Counted from the first letter of the stretch, positions 51,182 through 60,030 are shown. The stretch: DNA of 64,000 nt from Termitidicoccus mucosus (GCF_038725785.1 NZ_CP109796.1:4960001-5024000), one strand, 5' to 3'. Notes: a model not told the origin generated them from the sequence alone. A program made the numbers and translations.

Positions 51182-51586
51182 TCAGGCCGTGAGGGGGCGG
51201 CCGGTTTCAGTGGTGGCGTAGGCGCCTGAGTTGGCGGTGGCGGCGGCCTCAGCGGCGCGCCGCGCTCTCCACTCGGCCTGCCGACGTTTCTCCGCATTGA
51301 CGTTTTCGATTTTTGCGGCGATTGCAGCGGCTTCGTCCGCGTGAATGGAGGCAACATTCGCCTCGCGAATAAGCGGGACAACAGGGCCGGAAGTGTAGTG
51401 CGTATCGTCCCCATCGTATTCCCTGACCCCGTCGATTTCGACGCGGCTGATTGTTTCGATTTTGCGCGCTCCCATCAGTATCCGCAGCAATGCGTTTATG
51501 TCGGCATCTGCGGGAAGCATGATTTCGTTCGGTAGCGTGACGTGCAGCATGGGCACGGCGGCGGTGGTGGATTTGGTGTTTTTCAT
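51182..51586 (-). CDS. Provirus protein of unknown function (134 aa)
   Basis: ATG 51586 is preferred to an upstream start at 51658, which would overlap the previous gene. Beta-rich first half (MLHVTLPNEIMLPADADINALLRILMGARKIETISRVEI) and an Ala/Glu/Arg-rich helix (AAAIAAKIENVNAEKRRQAEWRARRAAEAA). No family recognised. Confidence 0.55.
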   Translation of the reverse strand: MKNTKSTTAAVPMLHVTLPNEIMLPADADINALLRILMGARKIETISRVEIDGVREYDGDDTHYTSGPVVPLIREANVASIHADEAAAIAAKIENVNAEKRRQAEWRARRAAEAAATANSGAYATTETGRPLTA

Positions 51587-51632
51587 TGGTTTATCGGGTT
51601 GCGCCGCGCCCGTTGTGGGCGCGGCAAAGGGT

Positions 51633-51980
51633 TCACTCTTCCAAGCACGCGGCGGCAATCGCCCGCGCCTCCGCTTCTGTCATCTCCCCCTTGGCAATCA
51701 GCGTGGATGCCTTGATGGAACCGGCGCCGATGGTGACAGTGCTGCCGCCGCCATTGCTGGTGACGCTTGTTTCCACGCTCTCCGCGTATCCAATATACAA
51801 GACGCCGTTCGCGAGGAACGCATCCCCCGTGACATAGCCTTTCTTGTATTCATTGAACCGGCATTCCTCCTGTTCGGCCTCACTGATCGGCTCGGCGGGA
51901 GGATGCAGGCGACACTGCCACGCGTCGATTGCGAGTCGCCGGGGGCTTTCATATCGGTTGAATCTAGTGAATAGTCCCAT
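51633..51980 (-). CDS. Provirus protein of unknown function (115 aa)
   Basis: From ATG 51980 (MGLFTRFNRYESPRRLAIDAWQCRLHPP). It has a short acidic stretch, a beta-rich Gly/Thr/Ser segment (TSVTSNGGGSTVTIGAGSI) and a C-terminal MTEAEARAIAAACLEE helix. No family recognised. Confidence 0.5.
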   Translation of the reverse strand: MGLFTRFNRYESPRRLAIDAWQCRLHPPAEPISEAEQEECRFNEYKKGYVTGDAFLANGVLYIGYAESVETSVTSNGGGSTVTIGAGSIKASTLIAKGEMTEAEARAIAAACLEE

Positions 51981-51985
51981 GGCGG

Positions 51986-52228
51986 TCAGGCGTTTTCGGG
52001 GTTCGCGCAGTAGCTGCGGATGAACTCGGCGAGGTTGGCGGCGTCGGCGAGGGAGATGCTCGTGATGTGACGAATGCCGGTAGAGGAATCCTTGACGCCG
52101 ACATCCACACAGCCGGCGGCGGATATCTGAATGCGCAGGAGGGGGGTAACGTGGACCACTACGGATCGGTATGACTGGAGGAACCGGGACGGTTTTCCGG
52201 CGGCCGGTCTCTTGGCTGGTTTTTTCAT
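51986..52228 (-). CDS. Provirus small basic protein (80 aa), first gene of the leftward block
   Basis: From ATG 52228. Lys/Arg-rich start (MKKPAKRPAAGKPSRF), then a small beta domain (SYRSVVVHVTPLLRIQISAAGCVDVGVKD) and a helix (LADAANLAEFIRSYCANPENA). Perhaps a DNA-binding early protein; not recognised. Confidence 0.55.
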   Translation of the reverse strand: MKKPAKRPAAGKPSRFLQSYRSVVVHVTPLLRIQISAAGCVDVGVKDSSTGIRHITSISLADAANLAEFIRSYCANPENA

Positions 52229-52404
52229 GGGTTCGTTGGATTTGGGCCGCGCCCGGCCGCCCCGGCCCCGCTTTACCAACGTGTTTTTTGACTGACGGGG
52301 GGGGGCGGCCTTGGGCCGCGGCACACACGTAGTCGCGTGTAATTACAAATATCACAAGTCTTTTTTTGCCACGTAATGCGACTACGTGTCGTCTGTTGGC
52401 CGTT
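52229..52404. promoter_or_regulatory. Divergent control region with a perfect 12-bp inverted repeat
   Basis: Lies between the leftward early block and the rightward regulator gene. ACACGTAGTCGC (52325-52336) and GCGACTACGTGT (52378-52389) are perfect reverse complements, separated by 41 mostly AT-rich bases where divergent promoters would fit. A G-run (52299-52306) flanks it. Likely an operator pair for the regulator, or an initiator-binding site. Confidence 0.6.
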
Positions 52405-52818
52405 GTGAAACCAAAGAAAACTGGACATTTTAATATGCGCCTCACTGAGCATGAGCTTGCGCTATTTTCACAACTCGCTGAAAATTCGGGGCTTCAACTA
52501 TCGGAGATAGTCAGACGCCTATTGCATGCCGCCGTGGCGTTTTACGCCGCCAATGACGCATGGCCCCGTGAAATCGAGATCGCAAAGAAGACCAAGCCGA
52601 CTGAAACACTCGCGGGGAAAATCACTGAACATAACCTATCTGAGTTGAGGGATAGCGGCCAAACGCTCCTCCCCCATGAAAAGGGTAAGCTGGATAAGCT
52701 AGACACGGAACCGCTTGACCGGAAGCCGCGCCATTCTTTGCGCGCCGACGCCGCCTTCGCAGACGCAAGAACGGACACTAAACGACCATCGAGAGCCCAA
52801 CGGCCGCCGAAGAAATGA
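52405..52818 (+). CDS. Ribbon-helix-helix regulator, candidate provirus repressor (137 aa)
   Basis: GTG 52405 is chosen because it leaves the inverted repeat outside the gene; TTG 52366 and ATG 52435 are alternatives. HFNMRLTEHELALFSQLAENSGLQLSEIVRRLLHAAVAFY is a ribbon-helix-helix pattern (beta strand then two helices). The C-terminal 80 residues are polar and basic. Its divergent position next to the operator-like repeat is the place of a phage repressor. It overlaps the next gene by four bases. Confidence 0.6.
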   Translation: MKPKKTGHFNMRLTEHELALFSQLAENSGLQLSEIVRRLLHAAVAFYAANDAWPREIEIAKKTKPTETLAGKITEHNLSELRDSGQTLLPHEKGKLDKLDTEPLDRKPRHSLRADAAFADARTDTKRPSRAQRPPKK

Positions 52819-53162
52819 ACACATATACATTCACACTTGATGCCACGGCAGTGGTTGTCGGCTACGGGCTGGCGGTTCTCACCATTATTGTCTGGATGGG
52901 CATCCTCCACCATAAATGCCGCGCCGCCAGAAAGGACTACAAGAAAGCAAAAAAGGAAGCGATGGAGGGGCGGGAGCGCCTTGACGCCGCAATCGCAAAA
53001 ACTACCGAGATAGAGGAACGTCTGAATGATGCCGTCGCGATCATGGACTACCTCCCTGACGTGAAACTCATCAAGAGTTCTATTCGCGATCGAGATAGCG
53101 AGAGGGAAGCCTCTTCTCGAGCCAATCGTAATAATGAAAGGCAAGGCGGACAATCGTCATAG
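52815..53162 (+). CDS. Membrane-anchored coiled-coil protein (115 aa)
   Basis: One membrane segment (TAVVVGYGLAVLTIIVWMGIL, residues about 10-30) followed by a charged coiled coil (CRAARKDYKKAKKEAMEGRERLDAAIAKTTEIEERL). The layout fits a superinfection-exclusion or spanin-like protein, but the role is open. Co-transcribed with the regulator, so it may be expressed in the lysogen. Confidence 0.6.
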   Translation: MNTYTFTLDATAVVVGYGLAVLTIIVWMGILHHKCRAARKDYKKAKKEAMEGRERLDAAIAKTTEIEERLNDAVAIMDYLPDVKLIKSSIRDRDSEREASSRANRNNERQGGQSS

Positions 53163-53327
53163 ACAGAAAAAGCGAACAGGCGAGGAGGGGTAATAACGCA
53201 AAGGCAAAAAGGAAGGTTTTCAGCAAATAATAAACGTCCATGCACCCATATGATACCAAAACAGCATCAATTCAACTATATTAATGCCGTCAGCGTATCA
53301 CACACGCCGGATGCTTTTAATATCGGG

Positions 53328-53344
53328 CACCAAGCGGACACCGG
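53328..53344 (+). repeat. Candidate integrase arm-type site (right)
   Basis: CACCAAGCGGACACCGG, direct-repeat partner of 37571-37587 with one mismatch; 28 bases separate it from the attR core. Confidence 0.45.
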
Positions 53345-53372
53345 GGCTGTTTTCCCTCTGAAAACAGCCACC

Positions 53373-53389
53373 CCGACAGGGCCCACCAA
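53373..53389 (+). repeat. attR core (17-bp direct repeat)
   Basis: Exact copy of 37483-37499. The base before it differs from the tRNA (C for T) and no other tRNA parts precede it, so this is the att remnant and not a second tRNA gene. Confidence 0.9.
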
Positions 53390-53470
53390 AGCAAAAGCAA
53401 TGAGCGCCACCGCCGCGGCAGTGACGCTCAGGTCAAAGGAGGCGCGGCCGGCGGTGTCCGACCCCCGGCA

Positions 53471-54517
53471 TCACTTCCAGTTCAGCACCAGGCGCGTGAA
53501 GTAGGTCGTGTCGAGTTTCTCGTAACCGGCGGGCGGCTTGCTGTTGTAGTCGTTCGAGACGCCGATGCGGAGCTTCCACCAGCCGATCTTGAGCGGCAGC
53601 TCGATGTAGGACTCGTGGTAAAAGCGATAATTGGCGAAATCGTCGAATGCCGGCACATACGAGATGCGGTTGGTCATCGACCAGTTGTTCATCGTGAGCT
53701 GGTTGTTCAGGCCGATGTCGAGACCGACCGAATCGAGATCCTCCGCCAGCGGGTCGCCGTAGTTCTCGTAGCGATACGCGAGACCGACGCGGCCCGTGAG
53801 CGTGTCCACCTTGGTTTTCAGGATGTCGTAACCGACACCGGCGGCGGCCACGTTGTAGAGGTCGATGTCCTTCACGCGGTCAAACCCGCCCTCGTCGCGC
53901 ACGTACCACGAGTAGCGGCCGGCGAAATTGTTCTGGTAGTCGAGGCCCGCCTTGAACTGGTCGGAGGATTTTTCGTGGTCGGTGACCTGCCGCTCGTAGG
54001 CGGTGTAGAATTGCAGCGTGTCGAACGAGGACGCGAGCGTGGCGCGGAATTGCAGGGCCATGCCGAGTTGCTCGCTGTTGCCCGTCTTGCCCGTGATGTC
54101 GGCGGCGGCCTCGTAGGCCCACTTGCGCTGGAGCGCCGCCACGGCGGGATCGATCGCGCCGGGCGTCCAGGTCATGGCGAGTTTGTCCACCGTGGTGTTG
54201 ACGCCGCCGTCCTTGCCGGCGATATGCACGTCGCCCGGTGCGGCCGAGGCGCCGATCGCGCCTTCGAGCACAGTGCCGCTGGCGAGGCGGACATTGAGCG
54301 GTCCGTCCGTGGTGATTGATTCGACCTCGCTCTGCTTGATTTTGATTTCACCCGCGAAGTCCGTGTCGAGCACGACATGGGTTCCGTCGATGCTCACGAC
54401 TTTGCCGCTGAGCTTGGAGCCGTTTTTGGTCCCGATCACATCGGCCGAAAGAATCGCCGTAAGAAATGCGCCTGTTAAAAGCGTAAATAGGATTTTTACG
54501 AATTTGGTGAGGTTCAT
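53471..54517 (-). CDS. DUF481-family outer-membrane beta-barrel protein
   Basis: 348 residues from ATG 54517 with a signal peptide (ILFTLLTGAFLTAILSADV). An N-terminal small beta domain (NGSKLSGKVVSIDGTHVVLDTDFAGEIKIKQSEVESI) is followed by a barrel: ITGKTGNSEQLGMALQFRATL, TDHEKSSDQFKAGLDYQNNF, YSWYVRDEGGFDRVKDIDLYN, RVGLAYRYENYG. This is the salt-induced outer-membrane (YdiY/DUF481) pattern. It ends FTRLVLNWK. Function is unknown. It marks the return to host sequence after attR. Confidence 0.85.
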   Translation of the reverse strand: MNLTKFVKILFTLLTGAFLTAILSADVIGTKNGSKLSGKVVSIDGTHVVLDTDFAGEIKIKQSEVESITTDGPLNVRLASGTVLEGAIGASAAPGDVHIAGKDGGVNTTVDKLAMTWTPGAIDPAVAALQRKWAYEAAADITGKTGNSEQLGMALQFRATLASSFDTLQFYTAYERQVTDHEKSSDQFKAGLDYQNNFAGRYSWYVRDEGGFDRVKDIDLYNVAAAGVGYDILKTKVDTLTGRVGLAYRYENYGDPLAEDLDSVGLDIGLNNQLTMNNWSMTNRISYVPAFDDFANYRFYHESYIELPLKIGWWKLRIGVSNDYNSKPPAGYEKLDTTYFTRLVLNWK

Positions 54518-54664
54518 TACCACTCTCGTATGGCTAAAAACTCTGCTGTCAATGTTCTGCAAAACGGGACGCGTAAAAACTTCCTCATTCTCGACAAATG
54601 CCTCCGTCCGCCCTTCGCTGGCGGGCGACTTTTCCGCCCACGCCTTCCTTTCCCGCGCCACACC

Positions 54665-55564
54665 ATGTCCGCCACCATCCAACGCCCCGCCCTTATCGTC
54701 GCCGACCGCTGGCGCGACTACCAGCTCCTCGATTGCGGCCTCGGCATGAAACAGGAGCGCTGGGGGCCGCACACCCTCGTCCGCCCCGATCCGCAAATCA
54801 TCTGGCCGCGCTCCGGCGGCGCGGCGGCCTGGGAGCAGTGGGACGGCTACTATCACCGCAGCGAGACCGGCGGCGGCCGCTGGGAATTCCGCCGCCCCCT
54901 GCCCGAGTATTGGGAAATCGGATACGGCACGCTCCGCTTCAAGATCCGCCCGACCTCCTTCAAGCACACCGGCCTCTTTCCCGAGCAGGCGGTGAACTGG
55001 GACTGGTTTGCGGAAAAGATCCGCGCCGCGCGCGCCGCCGGGCGCGAGGTCTCCGTGCTCAATCTCTTCGGCTACACCGGCGCGGCCACCTGCGCCGCCG
55101 CCGCCGCCGGCGCGAGCGTCTGCCACGTCGATGCCGCCGAGGGCATGGTCAAATGGTGCCGCGAAAACGTCGCGCTTTCCGGGCTCGCGGACGCCCCGGT
55201 CCGCACCATCACCGACGACTGCATGAAATTCGTCCGCCGCGAAATCAAGCGCGGACGCCGCTACGACGCCATCATCATGGACCCGCCCACCTACGGGCGC
55301 GGCGCCGGCGGCGAGATGTGGAAACTGGAGGATCACCTCTGGCCGCTTTTGCGCGAATGCCGCGAAGTGCTCGGCGACCGCCCGCTGTTTTTCCTCATCA
55401 ACGCCTACACCGCGCGCCTCTCGCCCACCGTGGTCGTCAACCTGCTCGCCGCGCTCCTGCACGACGTCCCCGGCGGCACCATCACCGGCGGCGAAGTCGG
55501 CCTGCCCATCGAGCGCGACGGCAAGACGCTGCCGTGCGGCATCTATGGCAGGTGGGAATCATGA
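54665..55564 (+). CDS. Class I SAM-dependent methyltransferase, RlmI/RlmK-like
   Basis: 299 residues from ATG 54665. VLNLFGYTGAATCAAAAAGASVCHVDAAEGMVKWCRENVALSG is SAM motif I and the ribose-binding acid; DDCMKFVRREIKRGRRYDAIIMDPPTYGRG carries the catalytic-type DPP[ST]Y of RNA m5C/m2G methyltransferases of the COG1092 group. No PUA domain is present, so it is the short form. Probable role: rRNA methylation in the cytoplasm. Confidence 0.85.
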   Translation: MSATIQRPALIVADRWRDYQLLDCGLGMKQERWGPHTLVRPDPQIIWPRSGGAAAWEQWDGYYHRSETGGGRWEFRRPLPEYWEIGYGTLRFKIRPTSFKHTGLFPEQAVNWDWFAEKIRAARAAGREVSVLNLFGYTGAATCAAAAAGASVCHVDAAEGMVKWCRENVALSGLADAPVRTITDDCMKFVRREIKRGRRYDAIIMDPPTYGRGAGGEMWKLEDHLWPLLRECREVLGDRPLFFLINAYTARLSPTVVVNLLAALLHDVPGGTITGGEVGLPIERDGKTLPCGIYGRWES

Positions 55565-55568
55565 CTTT

Positions 55569-55674
55569 CCCCCATCTTTCTCTTTCTTCTTTCTCTTTCC
55601 TCTTTCTTCCCTTCCCGGCTGCTCGCGCCCGAAGGAGAAAGAGGAAAGATAAAGAAGAAAGAGAAAGATGGGGG
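55569..55674. repeat. Polypyrimidine/polypurine hairpin element, copy 2
   Basis: CCCCCATCTTTCTCTTTC start and its purine complement ending GAGAAAGATGGGGG form a long hairpin, with a GGCTGCTCGCGCCC loop. It lies 5 bases after the methyltransferase stop, so it may act as a terminator. Confidence 0.85.
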
Positions 55675-55714
55675 CTTCCACATAACCTCCCTTATTCCAC
55701 CTTCCACTCCCACC

Positions 55715-56440
55715 ATGTCACTTCCCGAAACCTACTACCAGCGCGCCAACGCGCTCCTCGCCCGCGCCTGGGAAACCAACGCGCCGGTCATCGCCCGCCT
55801 CGCGCCGGTCATCGGCGAAAGCATCGCGCGCGGCGGTGTCGTGCACACTTTCGGCAGCGGCCACAGCGAAGTTATCGCCCGCGAGATCGTCGGCCGCGCC
55901 GGCGGGCTTGTCTGCATCAGCAGCGTGCCCGATCCCACCGCCGGCTTCATCGAAAACCTGCCCGGTTACGGACGCGCCCTCATCGCCCGTTACGACCGCC
56001 AGTATCAACTGCTGCCCGGCGAGGTCATCATCGTGATTTCAAATTCCGGCAAAAACGCCTCGCCCATCGACGTCGCCCTCTACGCGAAGGAAAAGGGTCT
56101 CACCGTGGCCGCGCTCACCTGCCTGCCGATGTCGCGCGTGACGCCTTCGCAGCATCCGTCCGGCAAGCGTCTCTTTGAAATCGCCGACCATGTGCTCGAC
56201 AACGGCGGCGTGACCGGCGACGCCATTGTCGAGGTGACCGATTCGATCAACTCCGGGCCGACCTCGACCTTTGTCGGGGCGTCGATCCTGAACTGGCTGA
56301 TGCTGGCCGTGATCGAATGGCTGCGGGACCGCGGCCATCCGTTGCCCGTCCTTCGGAGCCAGAATCTTCCCGGCGCCATCGAGCACAACCGCGCCGTGGG
56401 CGCAAACTACAAGCACCGCCTCAGCAAGCAGCTGGCCTAG
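55715..56440 (+). CDS. SIS-domain protein (UPF0309-like)
   Basis: 241 residues. GGVVHTFGSGHSEVIAREIVGRAGGL and VIIVISNSGKNASPIDVALYAKEKGLTVAAL are the two SIS sugar-phosphate-binding halves; the HSEV and SGKNASPIDVA strings are typical of the UPF0309/YegU-like proteins. They probably handle amino-sugar phosphates such as those from peptidoglycan turnover. No kinase domain. Stands alone between two repeat regions. Confidence 0.8.
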   Translation: MSLPETYYQRANALLARAWETNAPVIARLAPVIGESIARGGVVHTFGSGHSEVIAREIVGRAGGLVCISSVPDPTAGFIENLPGYGRALIARYDRQYQLLPGEVIIVISNSGKNASPIDVALYAKEKGLTVAALTCLPMSRVTPSQHPSGKRLFEIADHVLDNGGVTGDAIVEVTDSINSGPTSTFVGASILNWLMLAVIEWLRDRGHPLPVLRSQNLPGAIEHNRAVGANYKHRLSKQLA

Positions 56441-56820
56441 TTCTGCTTAGTTAATTAGGGTTAACGCGAGGCAAGGAGGGTTGCGTGGCACGGGCGACTC
56501 GCCCGTGGACGGCGCTCCGCGCCGCAAACTGCCGGACACATGGGCGGGGTCGCCCATGCCACGCAAACTCACGGGCGGGACGCCCGTGCCACGTGCCACG
56601 CAAAACCGCGGGCCGTCCGCGCAACCTAGGTGAACAAAGTAGAACTAGAACCTTCCAAAGAATGCCGTGGCCGCATTTCTGGCGGGAGGGACGATCGCCG
56701 TGTCGTCCCTCTGCGCCGAAATGGACGGCACGGAGGCCGTCCCTCCAATTCGAGCATCGGCCGCAGTTTGATTGAAATGCTCCAGCTGCGTGCCGGGCGA
56801 CGGGCGGGGTGTGACCGTGG
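56441..56820. other. Repeat-rich spacer
   Basis: 380 bases after the SIS gene hold several palindromes of one family: GGCACGGGCGA/TCGCCCGTG, ATGGGCGGGGTCGCCCAT and CACGGGCGGGACGCCCGTG (56486-56600), then GGACGGCACGGAGGCCGTCC at 56721-56740. No gene seen. Together they can form a series of strong hairpins between the SIS gene and the convergent porin gene. Confidence 0.6.
56486..56527 (+). repeat. 42-bp dispersed repeat, intergenic copy
   Basis: Exact reverse complement of 36419-36460 in the glycosyltransferase gene. Confidence 0.9.
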
Positions 56821-58290
56821 TCAGAACGCGATCTGCGCGCGAGTGATGATGGCTCTTTCGTCCTCGCGCAGGAGGATGCCGGTCGGGTTGGGCGTCGCGC
56901 TCTTCAAATCGGTCTGGACGTAGTTCAGCGAAAAGCGGAACGCCCGCGTGAGATACCAGTTGGCGCCGAGCGTCCACGACGAGGCGGAGGTCGCGCTCGC
57001 GTTCGGATCGGCGAGCACCGGGAACACGTCGTTGTCGATGTCGAGCTTGTCGAAACGCGCGGCCAGTTCGAGCGCGCCCCACGTGCCCTTTTCGAGATTG
57101 AAGGGGTTTTTGGGAATCACGCCGTTGAACGAGGATTTTTCGCCCGTGACCACGTAGCCGGCGGCGACCTGCCAGGCCTTGTTGGTGATTTCGCGCGAGG
57201 GCTGCCCGGCGGCGGCGCGGAGATTCACGGTCGAGACCACATACTCGCCCAGCAATCCGAACGGCCCGTTGTAATAAGACAACTGCGGCGTGTAGCGCCA
57301 TGTCGTGCCGTCCTGGATCACGCTGCTGCGATAGGAAAACAGCGTCTGCTGCGCGTCGGTGCGATAACCCGAGGTGCGCCCCAGGTCGCCCTCCTGCCGG
57401 CCGACGCTGCCCGCGATGCCGATGCCGAGCCCCTCAAAGAACGAATCCTTCCGGTTTCTGAACGGACGGGCAAACACGCGCGCGACAAAGTCCTTGCCAC
57501 GGTCGAACTCGGCGTTGGTCTGGTTCGAGCGGCCCTCGCCGATGCCGTTGAGGACGGCGATCTGGTATTCGGTGGTCTTGTCGAACAACTCGCCGCCGAT
57601 CTGCACGCCGATGTCGCGGTTCGGCACGAGATTCGTCGCCAGCGACCGCTCGGGGAAGAACGCCCACGAGTCGGATTGCAGCAACTCCAGGCCGATCGGC
57701 GCCTTGAACTTGCCGAACTTGACCTGGACCTCCGGCGCGAAGGCGAGGGTGATGTTGCCGTCGAGCAGATAGACGCTGCTCCCGCCGTATTCGGGCACGA
57801 TCTGGTATTGGAAGAGCTTGCCAAACTGGCCCTCGAAGATGATGCGCGCGCGGCGCAGCAGGAAGCCCTCGTTGCTGGGCGAGGCGGGGTCGTCGAAAAA
57901 CCAGCGCGAGTCGGCCTGCACGAGCGCGCGCAGGCGGAGGGCGGAGTCGCCGTCGGCCGACGCGATGGTGATGCCGCGGTCGTTGATGGTGATTTTCGGC
58001 GTGTCCTTGTCCGCCTCGGGTTTTTTCCCGGCGGCGGCGAGCTTGGCCGCGGGCGCGGCGGTCTCCGGCGCGGCTTGGACGGCGTCCCTGACCTCGAGCT
58101 GGCGCAGGCGGGTGTCGAGCAGGCGAACCTGCTCGCGGAGGAGTTTGATTTCCTCGTCGCGCGGGTCGGGCGCGGCGGACAAGGACAGGGAGACAAACGC
58201 GAGCGCGAGGCCGAACACGGCGGCGAAAGCCGCCCGGAGGCCGCGATGCGGGACAGGGAACGGAGCAGGGAGGTGTGTGGTGGTGTTCAT
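56821..58290 (-). CDS. Phosphate-selective porin O/P family outer-membrane porin
   Basis: 489 residues. A signal peptide (AAFAAVFGLALAFVSLSLSAA), a short coiled coil (DEEIKLLREQVRLLDTRLRQLEVRD, typical trimer-guiding stalk), then an OprP-type barrel: ALRLRALVQADSRWFFDD, GFLLRRARIIFEGQFGKLFQYQIVPEYGGSSVYLLDGNI and QVKFGKFKAPIGLELLQSDS. Ends RAIITRAQIAF with terminal Phe. The family takes up phosphate, polyphosphate or other anions across the outer membrane. A YezD gene lies upstream on the same strand. Confidence 0.9.
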   Translation of the reverse strand: MNTTTHLPAPFPVPHRGLRAAFAAVFGLALAFVSLSLSAAPDPRDEEIKLLREQVRLLDTRLRQLEVRDAVQAAPETAAPAAKLAAAGKKPEADKDTPKITINDRGITIASADGDSALRLRALVQADSRWFFDDPASPSNEGFLLRRARIIFEGQFGKLFQYQIVPEYGGSSVYLLDGNITLAFAPEVQVKFGKFKAPIGLELLQSDSWAFFPERSLATNLVPNRDIGVQIGGELFDKTTEYQIAVLNGIGEGRSNQTNAEFDRGKDFVARVFARPFRNRKDSFFEGLGIGIAGSVGRQEGDLGRTSGYRTDAQQTLFSYRSSVIQDGTTWRYTPQLSYYNGPFGLLGEYVVSTVNLRAAAGQPSREITNKAWQVAAGYVVTGEKSSFNGVIPKNPFNLEKGTWGALELAARFDKLDIDNDVFPVLADPNASATSASSWTLGANWYLTRAFRFSLNYVQTDLKSATPNPTGILLREDERAIITRAQIAF

Positions 58291-58523
58291 GACGTTGGTT
58301 TGCGTGGATGATGGATTTGCGCCTCCGGTTGACCGGTTGGAGAAATTTTTCGGGAGAATCTAAAATTCATTTTTTGAACAGAAGGAAACGAGGGGAACGA
58401 AGATGAAATAAAAAGGGCTGTTAATTAAAAGCTGCTTATTATGAGATCATTAAAAAACAGCGGGCGGGCTTTTGGCAGTTCTTCGTTTTCTTTGTTACCT
58501 TCTGTTCGATTTTTAGAACTTTC

Positions 58524-58745
58524 TCAGTTGTCGCGACCGGGCTGGCCGGCCTTGCGTTGGGCCGGAAGAGCGGTAGGCGAGGCTTCGAGCCGGGTTTTTT
58601 CCGTGCGCTCGATCTGGGTGATCTTGCCGTCGTGCACGATGATTTGCACAACGCCAAAGCGGAGCCCATCGACCTTTGATTTCACAATTTCAAGCCACTC
58701 GGGAATATCCGGGGTTGATTCAAGTGCATTGGTAGTCAGTGACAT
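58524..58745 (-). CDS. YezD-family small protein (DUF2292)
   Basis: 73 residues. PEWLEIVKSKVDGLRFGVVQIIVHDGKITQIERTEKTRL matches the DUF2292 core (W..I...l..l.yGsv.i.vhdGkvvqie...k.R). The protein is small and probably cytoplasmic. It is often found near anion uptake or sulfur genes; here a porin gene follows 233 bases downstream on the same strand. Function unknown. Confidence 0.8.
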   Translation of the reverse strand: MSLTTNALESTPDIPEWLEIVKSKVDGLRFGVVQIIVHDGKITQIERTEKTRLEASPTALPAQRKAGQPGRDN

Positions 58746-59023
58746 AATATTCCTACTAATTAAGTGTGGATTTAAAGTAGATATATTCGGTAGTCATTGA
58801 AGCAAGCTTTCTTTACTGAAAATCAAAAGCCGCTTTCATTTTACGACTCGGTAACAAAACCGAGGCGAAGCATGCGTTTGCGGCATCCCTTTTGTCACGA
58901 GAAAGTTACGTTCAGGTGAACCTTGGCGGGGACGGCCGCCCTGTTATTCGCCCTTGCGCCCCGCGCCGGCTTTGCAAACGTCGGCGTTTCCTGCTTTTGT
59001 TTTTTTCCTGTCACAGAAAAGCC

Positions 59024-60007
59024 ATGCCAGCCGTCCTCAATTACGAGCCCCGCATCGTTCGACCGCGGGGCGACGAGCCCGAAACGCTCTCGCCCATCCA
59101 GGAGGAAATCCTTGCGCTCAAACGCCAGCGCAACGCCGTCATCCTCGCGCACAACTATCAGGTCGGCCCGATCCAGCAGATCGCCGACTACGTGGGCGAC
59201 TCGCTCGGCCTCTCCTACCAGGCGCAACGCGCCGAGGCCGATGTGATCCTTTTCTGCGGGGTGCACTTCATGGCCGAGACCGCGAAGATCGTGAACCCCG
59301 GCCGCACCGTGCTGCTGCCCGAGCTGGCCGCCGGCTGCTCGCTTTCCGATTCCTGCCCCGCCGACCGCCTCGCCGAATACAAGGCCGCCCATCCCGGCGT
59401 TTACGTGGTCGCGTATATCAACTGTTCCGCTGCCGTGAAGGCGCTCAGCGACGTCATCTGCACCAGCGGCAACGCTGCCCGGATCGTCTCCCGTGTCCCC
59501 GCCGACCGTGAAATCCTCTTCGTGCCCGACCAGAATCTCGGGCAATGGGTCTCGCAGCAAACCGGGCGCCGGATGCGCCTCTGGCCGGGCAGTTGCTACG
59601 CGCATGTGCAATTCACCTCGCAGGCCATCGAGAAAATCCGCGACCAGTTTCCCGGCGCGCCCGTCGTCGCGCATCCCGAATGCGTGCAGGCCGTGCGCGA
59701 TCTCGCCGACGAGGTTTGCAGCACCGAGTTGATGATCTCCTTCGCGCGCAAACATCCCGCGAACGAAATCATCGTCGTCACGGAAAGCGGCATGCTGCAC
59801 CGTCTGCGCCGCGAGGTGCCCGGCAAAACCTTCATCGCCGGCCCCACCGACACCTGCGCGTGCAACGACTGCCGTTTCATGAAAATGAACACGATCGAGA
59901 AAGTCCGCGACGCGCTCAAGACCCTGTCGCCCGCGATTGAGCTGCCCGGGGACATCCGCGCCGCCGCGCTCGCCCCCATCCAGCGCATGCTCGACTGGAG
60001 CAAGTAA
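59024..60007 (+). CDS. nadA: Quinolinate synthase
   Basis: 327 residues from ATG 59024; usual length for NadA. The three Fe-S cysteines are in LPELAAGCSLSDSC, LWPGSCYAHVQF and DTCACNDCRF. Other signatures: VILAHNYQVGPIQQIADYVGDSLGLSYQA and FCGVHFMAETAKIVNP. It condenses iminoaspartate and dihydroxyacetone phosphate to quinolinate for NAD synthesis. No nadB or nadC is next to it. Confidence 0.96.
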   Translation: MPAVLNYEPRIVRPRGDEPETLSPIQEEILALKRQRNAVILAHNYQVGPIQQIADYVGDSLGLSYQAQRAEADVILFCGVHFMAETAKIVNPGRTVLLPELAAGCSLSDSCPADRLAEYKAAHPGVYVVAYINCSAAVKALSDVICTSGNAARIVSRVPADREILFVPDQNLGQWVSQQTGRRMRLWPGSCYAHVQFTSQAIEKIRDQFPGAPVVAHPECVQAVRDLADEVCSTELMISFARKHPANEIIVVTESGMLHRLRREVPGKTFIAGPTDTCACNDCRFMKMNTIEKVRDALKTLSPAIELPGDIRAAALAPIQRMLDWSK

Positions 60008-60030
60008 GCGCCGCCGCCTCCTGAATCTCC

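Larger units (their letters stand above)
53163..53470. other. Right end of the provirus, no gene
   Basis: Holds the right arm-type site (53328-53344), an 8-bp hairpin CTGTTTTC/GAAAACAG at 53347-53367, and the attR core. No convincing coding frame. From 53390 on the sequence is host chromosome. Confidence 0.6.

Noticed and set aside
53048-53245. A 65-residue minus-strand frame at the right end of the provirus
   Set aside because: Overlaps the membrane coiled-coil gene in antisense; no start context or domain, Cys-rich by chance composition.
53328-53389. A second tRNA gene at the right provirus end
   Set aside because: Only the 17-bp 3' part is present; no anticodon or D-arm precedes it.
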